From positions 17,208,485 through 17,272,484 of the forward strand of contig CM057823.1 of NCBI GenBank assembly GCA_030068075.1: a stretch of DNA of 64,000 nucleotides. Reading direction: 5' to 3'. Shown one piece after another: positions 34,941 to 46,884 of this stretch. The stretch comes from Paguma larvata (lineage: Eukaryota; Chordata; Mammalia; Carnivora; Viverridae). How positions within the stretch are numbered: position 1 is the first letter of the stretch; every line of letters starts with the position of its first letter. The notes beneath the pieces were generated by a model. The model made no database searches. It had not been told where the DNA came from and saw only the letters and a list, made by a program, of their open reading frames with translations. The position numbers were made by a program, and so were the translations under genes.

Positions 34941-35171
34941 TTTCTTTTTAAGTTTATTTATTTATTTGAAAGAGAGAGAGAGAGAGAGCATGTGAGAGTG
35001 GGGGAAGGGCAGAGAAAGAGAGGGAGAGATTTCTAAGTAGGCTCCGCAATGCCAGCACAGGGCTCAACTCAGGGACTCAACTTGGGGGCTCGAACTCACA
35101 AACCATGAGATCGCAACCTGAGCTGAAATCAAGAGTCAGATGCTCAACCTACTGAGCCACCCAGGCTTCCC
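34941..35171 (-). mobile_element. Felid SINE, minus strand, with internal duplication
   Basis: Complemented B-box-like 'GGGGGCTCGAACTCACAAAC' is intact. A short internal repeat of 'GGCTCAACTC/GGACTCAACTTG' at 35062-35092 lengthens the middle. A GA run of about 18 bases at 34971-34988. Target duplication not clear. Confidence 0.94.
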
Positions 35172-35279
35172 GTAGTCAAGTTTTTTAAAAGCAGAACTTT
35201 AATGGTAGTATTGATTTTCTCACATCGTGTTTATTTAAACCACTCCACGTGGTTTTCATCTCTTCTTCTTAATGTAAAT

Positions 35280-35740
35280 GCTCCTACAAAGGTCACTCGA
35301 AACTTCCTCTTTTGCAAACTCTGTGAATGCATTCAGTCCCAATGCTACCGTCAACCTTCATCATCCACAACAGTTCCACAGTTAACCCCTCTCTCCTACT
35401 GAACTCCTGCCTCCTCTCTGTCTTCCATATCAAGGTGCACTACTGGCTTTTTGATTTTACTTCTCTTCTCGCACATTGATTCTCTGACTCCCTGTTCAGG
35501 CCTTCCTTTCTCCAATCTACCTTTCAAAGCTGGGGTTTCTTAGTGTTTGTCCTCAAATGTGTCTCTCTTGTTCTCTTTTCTTCTTCATTTTCCCTGGGTG
35601 ATCTTAGGTACAGATATACCGACAGGATTCCCCACACATACTTACAACTCAACACACTCAATATACATTCAACCTACTGCCTCTTCTACTTCCCCAGGAT
35701 TTGATCTCTCAAGTTCCCAACCAAAAACCCAAGAATCAAT
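35280..35740 (+). mobile_element. Possible L2 remnant
   Basis: C/T-rich text with words such as 'TTTGTCCTCAAATGTGTCTC', 'TCTCTTTTCTTC' and 'GGTGATCTTAGG' resembles the region upstream of the L2 3' end. The match is loose and uncertain. Confidence 0.3.
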
Positions 35741-35843
35741 TTAAAAAGGAAGTTTTAAAATTAGTATCTGTATTCGTATTTTAGGGTGGCAATTCTGTGT
35801 TCACAGACCGTTTGAAACTATGAGAGGTATGGCAGTGCGTGAA

Positions 35844-35871
35844 ATACATACATACATACATGCATACATAC
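35844..35871. repeat. (CATA)n microsatellite
   Basis: Seven CATA-type units with one CATG. Confidence 0.93.
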
Positions 35872-36776
35872 TTTAGATGAAGATAATTATAGCAATAGTA
35901 TATTTTTTCACACTATAAGGAATAAGATATTGATCAGACTCTATTGAGAAAAGTAATGACTGGAAATATTGCTTTACTTCTGACCTTAGACTACTGTATG
36001 TAAATAAAATAAAAAAAGAACACAGAGGGAGGGCTGAAATAGGTACCTATTCCTTTAAAAAGAAAAGCCTTCAATATATAGACCAAGAAGTTACTGTGTA
36101 AAATAAGATTGATTTTACTACACATGACTGATTTGTCTAGAGTATGAAGATTTATTATCATTAGAAGTTATTATTTCAGGAAACTGAAGATAAAATCAAT
36201 ACTTTGGAGATCATTAAATCTTGGCATGAATTGAGCACTGAAGGCAGGATATTTTATTGGGGCATTGGGGCATTTATATTTTGGGGCTCTAGAGGTCATT
36301 TTGCTAACATCCTTCATTTTGTTTCAGTCTAAAGAAAGGAAAACAAATTATCTTTTTGGATTATTTCTGCTGAATGTTTTAACCATGTGTGCTACTCAAC
36401 ATTTGATTACAAAGTTTTGTTTTGCTCTATAACTGTGATCAATAAAAGCAAGGCAGATGAGAAATGAAGTAATAAAGGTTTATAGTCCCTGTAATAATTC
36501 TAGAACAAAACCATTTCAGCCAAAGAAAGTATAAAAGAGTTTGGCAAAAGTTGGAAAGTTAAAGTAATTTGTGTTTAAAACTATTGTTTTTAATGTAAAT
36601 AAAAGTAAGCTGTTTTATCTTTCAGTGTAACAGTAAATGAAAACACCAGGTTGTTTCTTAGATTTTGTTTTTCTCAAATACTGTACCTGACTCCCTATTA
36701 AAAGCTTTCAAAATAGATTTCAATAAACCAGGATTCAAGTGATCCTAAACCACTCTTGAAACGGTGAAACTCTATT

Positions 36777-36810
36777 CTCCTCAAGAGAGTAGCCTATTCT
36801 CTCTTGGGAG
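36777..36810. other. Imperfect hairpin
   Basis: 'CTCCTCAAGAGAG' pairs with 'CTCTCTTGGGAG' across the loop TAGCCTATT: a 12-bp stem with one bulged base. Too short for a typical pre-miRNA. Confidence 0.5.
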
Positions 36811-36961
36811 ATGAATTCCATCTTCCGGAACATTCAATAAATAAATGGCCGCTCTCAGAAATTTACAGAGATGATGAAAAATGGGTCAGAAGGTCTTTAT
36901 GGGAAATAACAAGTTGAAACAGACCAAATGAAAAAGTTCTGTATTGCCAAGTATATGTGTG

Positions 36962-37066
36962 ACTTCCTTCCTGTCTTTTCTCACTTCCTACCTCTTCTTT
37001 CCTTTTGTTTTTCTTTTTTCTCCTCTGTCTTCTCTCTTCTTTCCTCTCTTTCTTTCCTCTCTTCAG
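36962..37066. repeat. Polypyrimidine tract ending in CAG
   Basis: About 100 bases almost entirely C and T on the plus strand, ending 'CTCTCTTCAG' at 37066. It looks like an overlong splice acceptor tract, but no coding frame follows. Most likely a CT-rich low-complexity tract. Confidence 0.8.
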
Positions 37067-38188
37067 AAGTAACAAGAAGGCTAAGAGTTAAATATCTTTA
37101 ATTTATAACTGTCACTATTCACATAATATTTCTATAGCAATCTTCTTTGATAGAAACAACATTGGATATGGAATATGTCTAAGTGGATCTGTGTTTTCAA
37201 CTTGATAGTAGAAACATAATTTTTAAAGTTAGGCTGTTGGCACTAAAGTTATACTTCAGTGAAAACTTCTAGAGAGACAAGCATCCATGGAGGAGGAATG
37301 CTATTTGAGAAATGTGAATGTGATGAGCAAAAACAAAACATAAGCAATAAATGAGAGTTGAAATACATGAAGATATATTGTCAGAAATAATTACACATTA
37401 AATTGATATTATTAATGATATTATCCATAATAAAATTGGGTTAGAAGCCTTCTAATAAAAATTTAAAAGAAAGATTAAATAGTTGATACCAGAATAATAC
37501 TGTTTTACATTTAAGACTTGGAAAGAGAAAAAATTAATGAATACTCTGGGCTAAAATTAAAACGTTCAAGTGTAGACAAAAATGTCAATTGGAAAGTAAG
37601 AAACTATAGGCCATATGTAAATGAACTTTACTTCCCTTGGCATCAGTTTTGTGGAAAAAAATCAGATGAAGGACCAACACTTACCCCCACCCTTGGGTGT
37701 TTTTATATTAGAAAAGAAATTATTTAAGCGAGCGTTCCTAACGTAAAAAGTAACATCTATCACAGAAGTTGAGCTGAAGGTTTTTTTTTTTTTTTGTCCA
37801 ACCTCAATCCTACTCATTATACTAAATTCAAACTAATTACTAAATTCATACAAATTAATTTAACAAATAAGCTATAAAAATTTAGCCTTATATTAGGAAC
37901 ACTTTTTAAACATATTTTCTTGTATTCTTCCTATCACATAAACTTAAGATTTCCAAGGAGTGAATTTAAATACCTACAATATATGTCAAATTCATTGTCT
38001 TTGAGAAAGAGAAAAAAAAAGAAGAGAATATTTTTTATATATGGACCATAATAAATTACTCTTAATTACTGCTATGAAATGATATGGTGAAATACCAGAT
38101 AGATTTACCACAAAATAATTATTAAATGTGGCTAAAACAAGTCAAGTTTTATCTGATAAGAGTGTATTCATAGAAGTTTAAATATTGT

Positions 38189-38390
38189 GGGGCACCTGGG
38201 TGGCTCAGTCAGTTAAGTGTCTAACTTCTGCTTAGGTCATGATCTAATGGTTCGTGAGTTCAAGCCCTGTGTCAGGGCTCTGTGCTGACAGCTCAGAGCC
38301 TGAGCCTGCTTTGAATTCTGTGTCTCCCTCTCTCTCTCTGTGCCTCCCCCACCACACTCTCTCTCTCAAAAAGAAACATTAAAAAAAAAT
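38189..38390 (+). mobile_element. Young felid SINE, 18-bp perfect duplication
   Basis: 'TAGAAGTTTAAATATTGT' at 38171-38188 and 38391-38408, identical. Tail is short ('AAACATTAAAAAAAAAT'). Near-consensus head 'GGGGCACCTGGGTGGCTCAG'. Confidence 0.98.
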
Positions 38391-38408
38391 TAGAAGTTTA
38401 AATATTGT

Positions 38409-39103
38409 TAGGCTGGTCCAACATAAAAGAAATTACAATTAGTCATCAGTGTAAATGCTCTGATTAACTGTTAAGGCACAATTCAGAATGTTAAATGATT
38501 AAAATCATAGTCGCATGCTCCAAAAAACAGCAACACCTCCAAATATCCTGGTTATTTCAAAAACATGGGACTTCTGTGTACCTGTATATAACAAAACTTT
38601 TTAATTAAGTTACCTACCTGTTGTCACACCCATAAATTGGACAGTTCAGTAAATAAAGAAAATTCACCTTGCTTTTCAAGATGAACATTTTCATGTTTGT
38701 TCTCAAAAGATAGCTACTTTTATTTTGAACAAACAACTTTTGCTTGCCTACTGGGCATTCTTCAACTGAAAGACCTGCCTGTCTTAATATATAAATTCAC
38801 TTGATATGATGTTTTCAACAAACAGTTTTGTCTTATGTTTATTTTTCACCTCATATTTAGTCTATCTTGAGAAAAATATTGTCGAGTATTAATATTATAT
38901 CTAAAATACAAGAAAGAATTCTAATTATTCTCAAACATACATAAACAGCCACACTTGAATATATTTTTATAAATACAAGTTATTGCTAAGCATAACCTGA
39001 AATATTATTTTCTACCATTTCACCAAGATTATAGGAATTATAGACACAGATTGGCTCATAGGGCAGGCCTCATCACTCTGCCTTTGTTTACTTAGAAAGC
39101 ATT
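38409..39103. other. Unique sequence
   Basis: Nothing recognised. Confidence 0.4.
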
Positions 39104-39321
39104 TTGGGGGTGCCTGGGTGGCTCAGTCGGTTAAGCACCGACTTCGGCTCAGGTCATGATCTCACTGTTTGTGAGTTTGAGCCTCGCCTCGGGTTCTGTG
39201 CTGACAGTTTGGGGTCTGGAGCCTGCTTCAGATTCTGTGTCTCCCTCTTTCTCTGCCCCTCCCCTGCTCACACTCTGTCTCTCTGTCAAAAGTAAATAAA
39301 CACTAAAAAAGAAAGAAAGAA
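39104..39321 (+). mobile_element. Felid SINE with (GAAA)n tail
   Basis: 'AGAAAGCATT' at 39094-39103 and 39322-39331. The tail ends in (GAAA)4, so the right boundary within the tail is approximate. One base is missing in 'TTAAGCACCGACTTCGG'. Confidence 0.96.
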
Positions 39322-39448
39322 AGAAAGCATTATGAAGTTATGTCTGTATTTGAATCTCTCAGTGTTTTCAATACTATCCAGGTGATGCTGAATTAGTGAA
39401 TTTTTTATGCTAGAGTTTAGCTCTGGATCCATCATCAGAAAGGTGAGT

Positions 39449-39662
39449 AGAGGGCCACCTGGGTGTCTCAGTCGGTTAAGCATCCAAGTCTTGGTTTATG
39501 CTCAGATCATGATCCCAGGGTTGTGGGATCGAGCCCTACACTGCACTGAGCATGGAGCCTGCTTGCGATTCTCTTTCTCTTTCTCTGCTCCTCTCCCCCA
39601 TCAAGCTTACATGTGATCTCTCTCTCTCTCTCTCTCTCAAATAAATAAAAAAGAAGGAAAAA
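39449..39662 (+). mobile_element. Older carnivore CAN SINE; tail is part of an inverted duplication
   Basis: Target duplication 'AGAAAGGTGAGT' (39437-39448 and 39663-39674). The middle is the pan-carnivore form ('GTTGTGGGATCGAGCCC', 'CTGAGCATGGAGCCTGCTTG'). A pure (TC)11 run at 39617-39638. Its tail and right-hand target copy are repeated in inverse orientation near 40.7 kb. Confidence 0.96.
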
Positions 39663-39806
39663 AGAAAGGTGAGTTTAAAAATGTTGACCTTTGTTTGATA
39701 GTGTTGATTAATTTGCTTTACTTATTTTTTTTTATTTTTTCATCCTCATCCTCTAGCAACTAATAGAATGATTTTGCAATAATACCTGACTAACAGAACT
39801 CTAACA
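39624..39806 (+). repeat. Inverted repeat, left arm (source)
   Basis: Contains the end of the SINE, its right target copy, and unique flank up to 'AACAGAACTCTAACA'. Pairs with 40575-40766 in reverse complement. By eye about seven substitutions and one indel occur over the approximately 145 bases of unique flank, roughly 95% identity. Confidence 0.93.
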
Positions 39807-40574
39807 GGGATGAAATTAATTTTATAGGCACATAGGAAATAGTCTCCCTGATTTTAGCTACATTAAATGTTCTAAACAAGCACAAAAAAAAGATGAGAAT
39901 ACTGATTTGCCTTGAACTCTAAATTTCCCCAATACTTCCTGCTACCCAGGGGATTAAAGACAGAGGTTTTAGTAGACCAGGACTTTCCTTAACAATACAC
40001 TTGAGAGGAAAGATCTTCTCATATAAAGTGTTCAGCACATCTTACTTAATGCTCAAAACCTCCCTGGAAAAAAAATAGGTCATTGGATACAGCTATAATT
40101 GAAATCAACATTGCAAAACTCTAGACTTGTTCTCAAATGGAAATAAATATGGCGATTTTTATATTTCATACATATAATGTCTTGTGAGAGATAGAGAAAA
40201 ACCATATAGCACAATGCAACCTTCTAGTATTAAACTCTGTTTTGACGATGAAGTTACAGGCAACTGACTAATGTAAAAGCTATCATACAACTAAATTTAC
40301 ATTCATTGATTTTCAGATTTTTCCTGTAAAATATTCTAAAATCTATACTCAGAGCACAATGCCCAGTTTTATTTTGTTTTGTTGGCATGTCATTAAATAG
40401 TTAAGAGAGTAATAATACATTTGTACTATTCTTCCACATTTTAGGAAGGGTAATGAATTTTAGCATTTGTCAGTTTGGGTGAATTGCCAGTCCTTTTTAA
40501 TTGAGAACATATTTTTCCTGAAGTAAACAAAACTTTGGTTCTGTATGCATACTCAGACACTCACACACAGTGAG
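39807..40574. other. Spacer of the inverted repeat, unique
   Basis: 768 bases with no recognised repeat or frame. Confidence 0.5.
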
Positions 40575-40766
40575 TGTTAGAGTTCTGTCAGTCAGGTATT
40601 ATTGCAAAATCATTCTATTAGTTGCTAGAGGATGAGGATGAAAAAATTAAAAAAAATAAGTAAATAAGTAACACAAATTCATCAACACTGTCAAACAAAG
40701 GTCAACATTTGTATACTCACCTTTCTTTTTTTCTTCTTTTTCTTTTTATTTGAGAGAGAGAGAGAG
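40575..40766 (-). repeat. Inverted repeat, right arm (copy)
   Basis: Starts at 'TGTTAGAGTTCTGTCAGTC' and ends in a GA run (40752-40766), which is the complement of the SINE CT tract. The SINE head is absent here, so this arm is the copy. The A/T run in the middle is 8 bases longer than in the left arm. Confidence 0.93.
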
Positions 40767-41783
40767 TGTGTGCCTCATCATGAAGGAAAAAAAACCCAGA
40801 ATTTTATGTATATAATGTAAGGCAGACTGCTATTTTTATACTTTATGGTCAAATTAATTTGAAGGACTTGGGGTAAATTACTTCTTAGGCTCCAAGAAAA
40901 GCTATAAAATTAGACTTGATTACAATTATTATCATTAAGTTCCATAAATATATATAATTTTGTTTTATCTTTCTTATGCAAATAACCATGTAAATATAGA
41001 AACAGATGGTGATATTGTTCAGTACAATGAATATGTATTAACATATGCATCCAAATTATTTGGCAAATATAAATTTTCATCTTCTTTTTAAATGTAATAG
41101 TTAATATAAATCTTTAGGTAAAGTAAATATATTAGGAAGAGCTGCAGTATGTATGTGGAAAATTTGTATCTGTTTACGTTATTTGAATGTACTTTTAATA
41201 AAATGTTGATTTTAATCACTTGGTTTTATTATTGATTTTCAAAATGAGATTTATTTTGACACTGAAATATATTTTATACTAAATGTATATGTTTACTTCC
41301 CAAACCTGAATTTTATAAATCATTTCTGTAATTTGCAATGAGATATGACTACCTTACTTGCCATGTTTTACTTCAGTTAAACCGTTAAACTTTTTAATAT
41401 ACATAGTATCCAGATACATTTTTAAAACCTATTTGGAGATTCATAGTGTTCAGAGTATATTTTAGCTCCTTGTGTTTAATGGTAACTTTATATAATACAA
41501 ATTCAATTTAGTATATTGTGGATATATTTATGTATTGCGAAGTCAAGTTATCTTCTTATGTTGGATGTTGTATTTGGAAAAACAAAAAACAAATGCTACT
41601 TATTGTTGTCTGGAAAGCCGAAAATATCTTATGCAATGTACATTCATTCATTTAGTAATAGATATCAACAAGATTTACAAAAAAACACTTGAGACTCTGA
41701 GAGTCTAAAATAAACTTACTAAAATATTTTAAAGTACTAACAGAATCCTACAGTCTTTCAGGAAAGAAACAATAACACATTTA
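40767..41783. other. Unique AT-rich sequence
   Basis: Nothing recognised. Confidence 0.4.
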
Positions 41784-41980
41784 GGGATGCCCGGATGGCT
41801 CCGTCAGTTAAGTGTCTGACTCTGATTTCGGTTCAGGTCATGATCTCATGGTCTGTGAGATCCAGTCTCATATTGGGCTTTGTACTGACAGTGAGGAGTC
41901 TGCTTGGGGAGTCTTTCTTTCTGTCTCTCTCTGCCTCTCTCTACCTCTCTCAAAAAATATACAAATAAACATTAAAAACA
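41784..41980 (+). mobile_element. Felid SINE
   Basis: 'CAATAACACATTTA' (41770-41783) and 'CAATAACGCATTTA' (41981-41994), 13 of 14 identical. Head 'GGGATGCCCGGATGGCTCCG' has several changes; the middle lacks the 'GAGCCTGGAGCC' block. Confidence 0.96.
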
Positions 41981-42214
41981 CAATAACGCATTTATAAGTC
42001 ATAAAATTGAGTTTAGTTTATCACACATCTAGGTATATTTTAACATATTACTCATGAAAGAGTAATTTCACTTTATATCATGATGGGCAGAATTAGTAGG
42101 GGTCTTAGTTGAAGACTGTTGGCTATTTTATTTGAAGTTTTATGTTCTTTCTTTTTCTTATAATTTTGCAAATAAAATAAATTAATAATTGTTTCACTTG
42201 ATCTGGTAAGTAAA

Positions 42215-42760
42215 AATGGAAAAGGACCCAGAAATTTCACTCCTAGGTTTTCACCTAAGATAAATGAAAAAATATATATCCATAAAAATTACCTGTATGA
42301 GATGGTTAATAACAGTTTTATACATAAAAACCCCCAAGCTGGAAACAAAATGTTGGTGAATGGACAAAAAATTAGTGGTATGTTCCTACAATAGTACTTA
42401 CCAGTAAAAAGGCATTCAATACTGTTATATAAGATAACTCAAATAAACTATAAAATATAAAATAATGCTGAATACATAAGATTTGCACAAAAGGGTACAT
42501 TCTGTCTGATGTCATTTGCCTGAAGTTGTAGTACAGCCAAAACCAATCCACATGAATAAAAACAAGAAAAGAAAGAAATAACAGCAGCTGCCTGTGGACA
42601 TAGTAACTCTCAAGGCACGGGCACGAGAGAACATTCTAGGTGGCTAGATTTATATTTTGATAGGGATTGAATTACATGGGTTGTATGCATTTGTATAAAA
42701 TCAGAAAATTTACACTTGAGTTTTGTTCATTTTATTATATGCAAATTTTATCGCAAACAT
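42215..42760 (+). mobile_element. L1M 3'-end fragment
   Basis: Sense-strand motifs in the right order: 'CAGAAATTTCACTCCTAGG', 'AAGCTGGAAACAAAATG', 'GTGAATGGAC', 'AGTAAAAAGGCATTCAATAC', then the 3' UTR 'GTACATTCTGTCTGATG', 'GCAGCTGCCTGTGGAC', and terminal 'TTTACACTTGAG...TTTATTATATGC'. Old and diverged. Confidence 0.85.
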
Positions 42761-45700
42761 ACAAAACCCAAACAATATTGCACTCTCTGATGTATATGTT
42801 GAAATATTCAGGAAGAAAACTGCCAATTCTGCAATTGAAATGCATGAAAATTCCAAGGCTGTTTGATGGAGGACTAGAAAGATAGGGAGATGGATATTTA
42901 AGTGATAAGACAAGAATAGCAAAATGTTCATTTTAGAATCTAGGGGTTAGATATACCGGTTTGTTGTAAAATTTCTTTAATCTTTCCATTAGTTTGAAAA
43001 TTTTCCAACATGTTTGAAAAGTTAAAAGGATATTATAAACCTCTACTAAAAATGTGCAACACTTTCTTCTTCATTTTGGAATGCAAACACTAATGCTTAC
43101 TACTATACACTTATTATAGTAAACACTACTGTCAATTATATATATTATCCATTAGGTTGCAGAAGCCTTTTTTTTTTCTCAACAATACAACCAAAATATG
43201 AAAGCACAAAATCATAAATGTTTCAGAGGTCTGATTCATCTAGCGGCACGTGAACAAGAGATTTTATTGGGAAATCCATCTCTGTAGTGACACAATGGAG
43301 ATAGACTACATATTCATGATTCCTTTATAACTGGTGACAATATTGTTTTGGTTATTGACCAGCATATCAATTTTGGTGACTTGGTGGGAGACAGGAAGAC
43401 TCAAAATTAACAGGCTATAAATTCTCCAAGGATATCTACAAGTTTTCAAGATAACAATAAGTAACTCTCAATTAACGGATAAATCTAATGTTGCTTTTCA
43501 ATATATGTGTCATAATCTTTTCTTAGTAATATAAATGCGTTTATTTAAAAAAATAGAGAACAATAGAATAAATGATTTAACAAATTCTCAAATGCAGAAT
43601 TTCTATTTTAAAAAATCTGATATCTGTCTATAGACTTTTAGATTCTTATGTTCCATATCTACTCACACCAACAAAAAGCAGTGTCATTTTTCCAATAATA
43701 CTCTTAGGAAACTATTATTATCCTTTCCCTTTCATTATAGATGAGGAAGTAAGGGAAATTATACTAATCGCATAAAAGGGTTATTGGAAAAGTTAAGTGA
43801 GATCATGTAAAAACAAACAAAAAACAAAAAGCAGTGTCATTGAACACTTAAGTTCATTATTCTATATCTACGGTCTAGAGCAAAACATGAGTCCTTTCAG
43901 AACAAACTGTTCTTATATTACATTTTCAAGATTCATAACCTGTTAAAAGTTACCAAAAATGGCCTTCAAATGTTTGTCTGTTATGCTTTTAATTTTAAAA
44001 TTGAATATAAAATATATGTGCAATAGTAAATGGATTTGAAAAAAAATAAAGATTCCATATGATTATTCACTTTTAATCCTACTGCTTGGTGGATTATTCT
44101 TTCCACCAGCTACCTGGTTGTATTTGAAAACAGTCTTTAAGAAAGAAGAGCCACTACCTTGTTTTTAAAAAAGGAGAGTAGAGCCAAAATGCAGGGAGCA
44201 GGTAATTAGCTTTTCTTGGTCTTGGATCTGCCCCGAAGTGAATGCCAGTTTCAACTGATTACTACAGAACTAAGCAACCAATCAAAAGTTTTCTAACTGC
44301 CCTTCATTATAGAGCTCAAGCTGCCATTTCAACAACCTTGAATTTTACTTTGCTGCCAGATCAGTCACGTAACAATCCAGAAGCATTTAGATTACTAAGA
44401 TTATAAAGGTAAAGAATGAAATACTCATGTGATAGGTATTTCACATGCAATATGTAATAGTATGCAATAATATTGGGTAATATTTCATGTCTATTTCACA
44501 TTTAATATTTTGTGTGTAATATGTAATACATATGTGTACATTTGGTAAAATTTTTTTTCATAAAGTTTTTTTTTTAGGATATCAACTTATATATCCTCAA
44601 ATGACAATTTTTACCAGACGGTTTTGAAAAAGGACACAGTATTTTTTCTGTAAAAGGTACTACATTATAGACATTTTAATTACTCTGACATGAGGGTCAG
44701 TTGTCATTACAATAAAATTGCATGATTTGTTTGACTTGATCTTTTTTATTTTTATTTTTTTAGCAAGGGATTAAGATACCATAAAACACAGTTGCTTCCC
44801 CCATGTTTCTTTGATGCCATCGGGTACTGTACCAAAGGAGCACTTCTGAGAGCAGGACTAACATCTAAGAAGCAAAGATTCTAAGAAAATGTTGGCAGTC
44901 AGATTTAAATATACTAGAAGTTCCACAAAGTATGACCTTCTCCAGCCCACCACAAACAACTGAAGAACATAATCTTCATTTTACATCTTGAGCGGCTTCG
45001 TTTTTTCTTGAAGAGCTCCTATAGTCACAGTTTTGGGCTAGGGATTGTGCAGTGGTTCCAAAAGTGTGAGGAAAATTAATCCATCCCTGTCTTACAAGTT
45101 TGAACACTACTGAAGCCCCAATGAGAAAAGGTCAAGTTGTAACACAACACATTATGTGATTGATCAGTGACCATAAATACTGAACCACATCAGAGCTGTG
45201 AACTATCCAAAGGCTAGTTATATGGCATCAGTCAGTAGTTATTTTTATATACTGTATCCATTACAGAAATTAATTATAATACGATTTACACACCCTGTGG
45301 TTGGTTTAATGCTATGAACATAGAGCTACGTAGCTGTTGAAATATAGAATTATACCCACTCAGAAGAGAATGAGGAATATCGTCTTCCTATTAAAAGGGA
45401 ATAGTACACATACATATGCACATAGACAAATTCAAGTGGAAATTGCAAAGTCAGTTTTAGATTTTACTATAGAAGAGGGTGCATTATTCTGTATCTGAAG
45501 ATGTCCTTTTATGTGCTCACCATTTCAACCGTATGTTCTGGCACTTGCATCTGAATCAATGCTTCAATGTTGCCTGAAGTGCACCAATTTGTGCCTTTTA
45601 ATCTGTGGGTACGTTTTGTGTGCTAATGAGTTTAAACAATCTGCTGACCTTCCCTGCTCCATCATCTTCCTTTCCTCGATATTTTTATCAGTTGGTAAGT

Positions 45701-46042
45701 CTCTCCCATCCCTAAAACCAGCATAGATTCAAATGGACTACCTACTGACTAGTTGTTGACTGTAGGAACAGTGAATTTCTCTCAAAAGTTTTGGAAAATA
45801 AGTTGGCTTCTACATTCAAACAAGGAAACCACAGGGTGACTTCAGAGGAACAGAATGTAAATTACAACCATTATCACAGGAGGAGTAAGAACAGGAGAAA
45901 AGAATCTCACAGGCAGTAGAAGTGGTTGGGTAGGACAAGATCGTCTCACGTGGAACACGGCAGCTGGCCCTCAGTGTATATGGCCATAAGGCCCCCAAAC
46001 CATTCCCTGGCCAGTCGTAAGGGAGTAAGGCAATCTATTTCA
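42761..46042. other. Mostly unique; weak MIR remnant near 43.7 kb
   Basis: About 43700-43790 ('AAACTATTATTATCC', 'CATTATAGATGAGGAAG') resembles a minus-strand MIR. A 17-base word 'CAAAAAGCAGTGTCATT' occurs twice near 43.68 and 43.83 kb. The rest is unassigned. It belongs to a 6.1-kb stretch without any carnivore SINE. Confidence 0.45.
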
Positions 46043-46092
46043 TAAATATATATATATGTATATAAACATATATATATACACATATATATATT
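46043..46092. repeat. (AT)n-rich tract
   Basis: Alternating AT with GT and AC interruptions, able to fold on itself. Confidence 0.88.
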
Positions 46093-46659
46093 TCTGAATG
46101 CTTTTCTTATAGAACATTTATTATATCATCCTCTACTTAGTTTATTGTATATTTCTCGAATCAGTCTGCAAATTCTCAAGACCAGGCAATAAGCATTCAC
46201 AACTATAGACCAGAGAGAAGGACAAGGAAAGGGGCAGGAGAAAAAGATGGTTTGTTCTGTTACTTCCTTCAACATCAAGTATGTCACTGACTTTCCTAAA
46301 TGGCGCATGAATTATTATGTCTATCAGCTTCTGATGTATTTTCCTCAGTCCTTCTTTCCCTCAAGGGATGAGGGTTTCTCACATAGACAATAGTTTATAT
46401 ATATTTTTATTCTTTACCATATTGTACCATGAGATTAAGAAAAAACATATTGCCTCCAATGTAATAGCCATTACCCATTTAACAAAGAATACTAAAAGAA
46501 GTATGTAAAAAAATCAGATCAAGGTCATCCCATACATTTCTATACAATTTATGATCTATCATGCACGCAACAAAAATGAATTAGTATTCCCTTTTTATGT
46601 AGAGATAAAACAAATTTTGTAGAAAAAGCTTCACAAATACTAATTTAAAAAGTACACAG

Positions 46660-46884
46660 TGTGAGCTTTTTTTATTTATGGGTTTCCCTGTAGTTTACTG
46701 GTAAAACATGAAAATATTTTCCAATTTGAAAATATAGAAAATTCATTGTGGTATAGCTGACATTATGCCTGGTTTATCCAGCTTGAGCATTTATTAGTTT
46801 CTCTGTACTTTATTGGTAAGCTATGAAATATTTTCCAGTTTGAAAATATGGAAAATCCATTTTGGTATAGTTGACACTGTACCT
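46660..46884. repeat. Diverged tandem duplication, period about 115 bp
   Basis: Unit 1 (about 46660-46774) and unit 2 (about 46775-46884) share 'TTTGAAAATAT(A/G)GAAAAT(T/C)CATT', 'GGTATAG(C/T)TGACA' and 'TTTCCAATTT/TTTCCAGTTT' in the same order and spacing. By eye about 80-85% identity with small indels. Confidence 0.85.

Larger units (their letters stand above)
35872..38188. other. Unique AT-rich sequence
   Basis: No interspersed repeat recognised. Contains a small hairpin at 36777-36810, a pyrimidine tract at 36962-37066 and a T15 run at 37781-37795. Confidence 0.4.

Noticed and set aside
36777..36810. Hairpin as a microRNA precursor
   Set aside because: A stem of about 12 bp is far shorter than a pre-miRNA stem.
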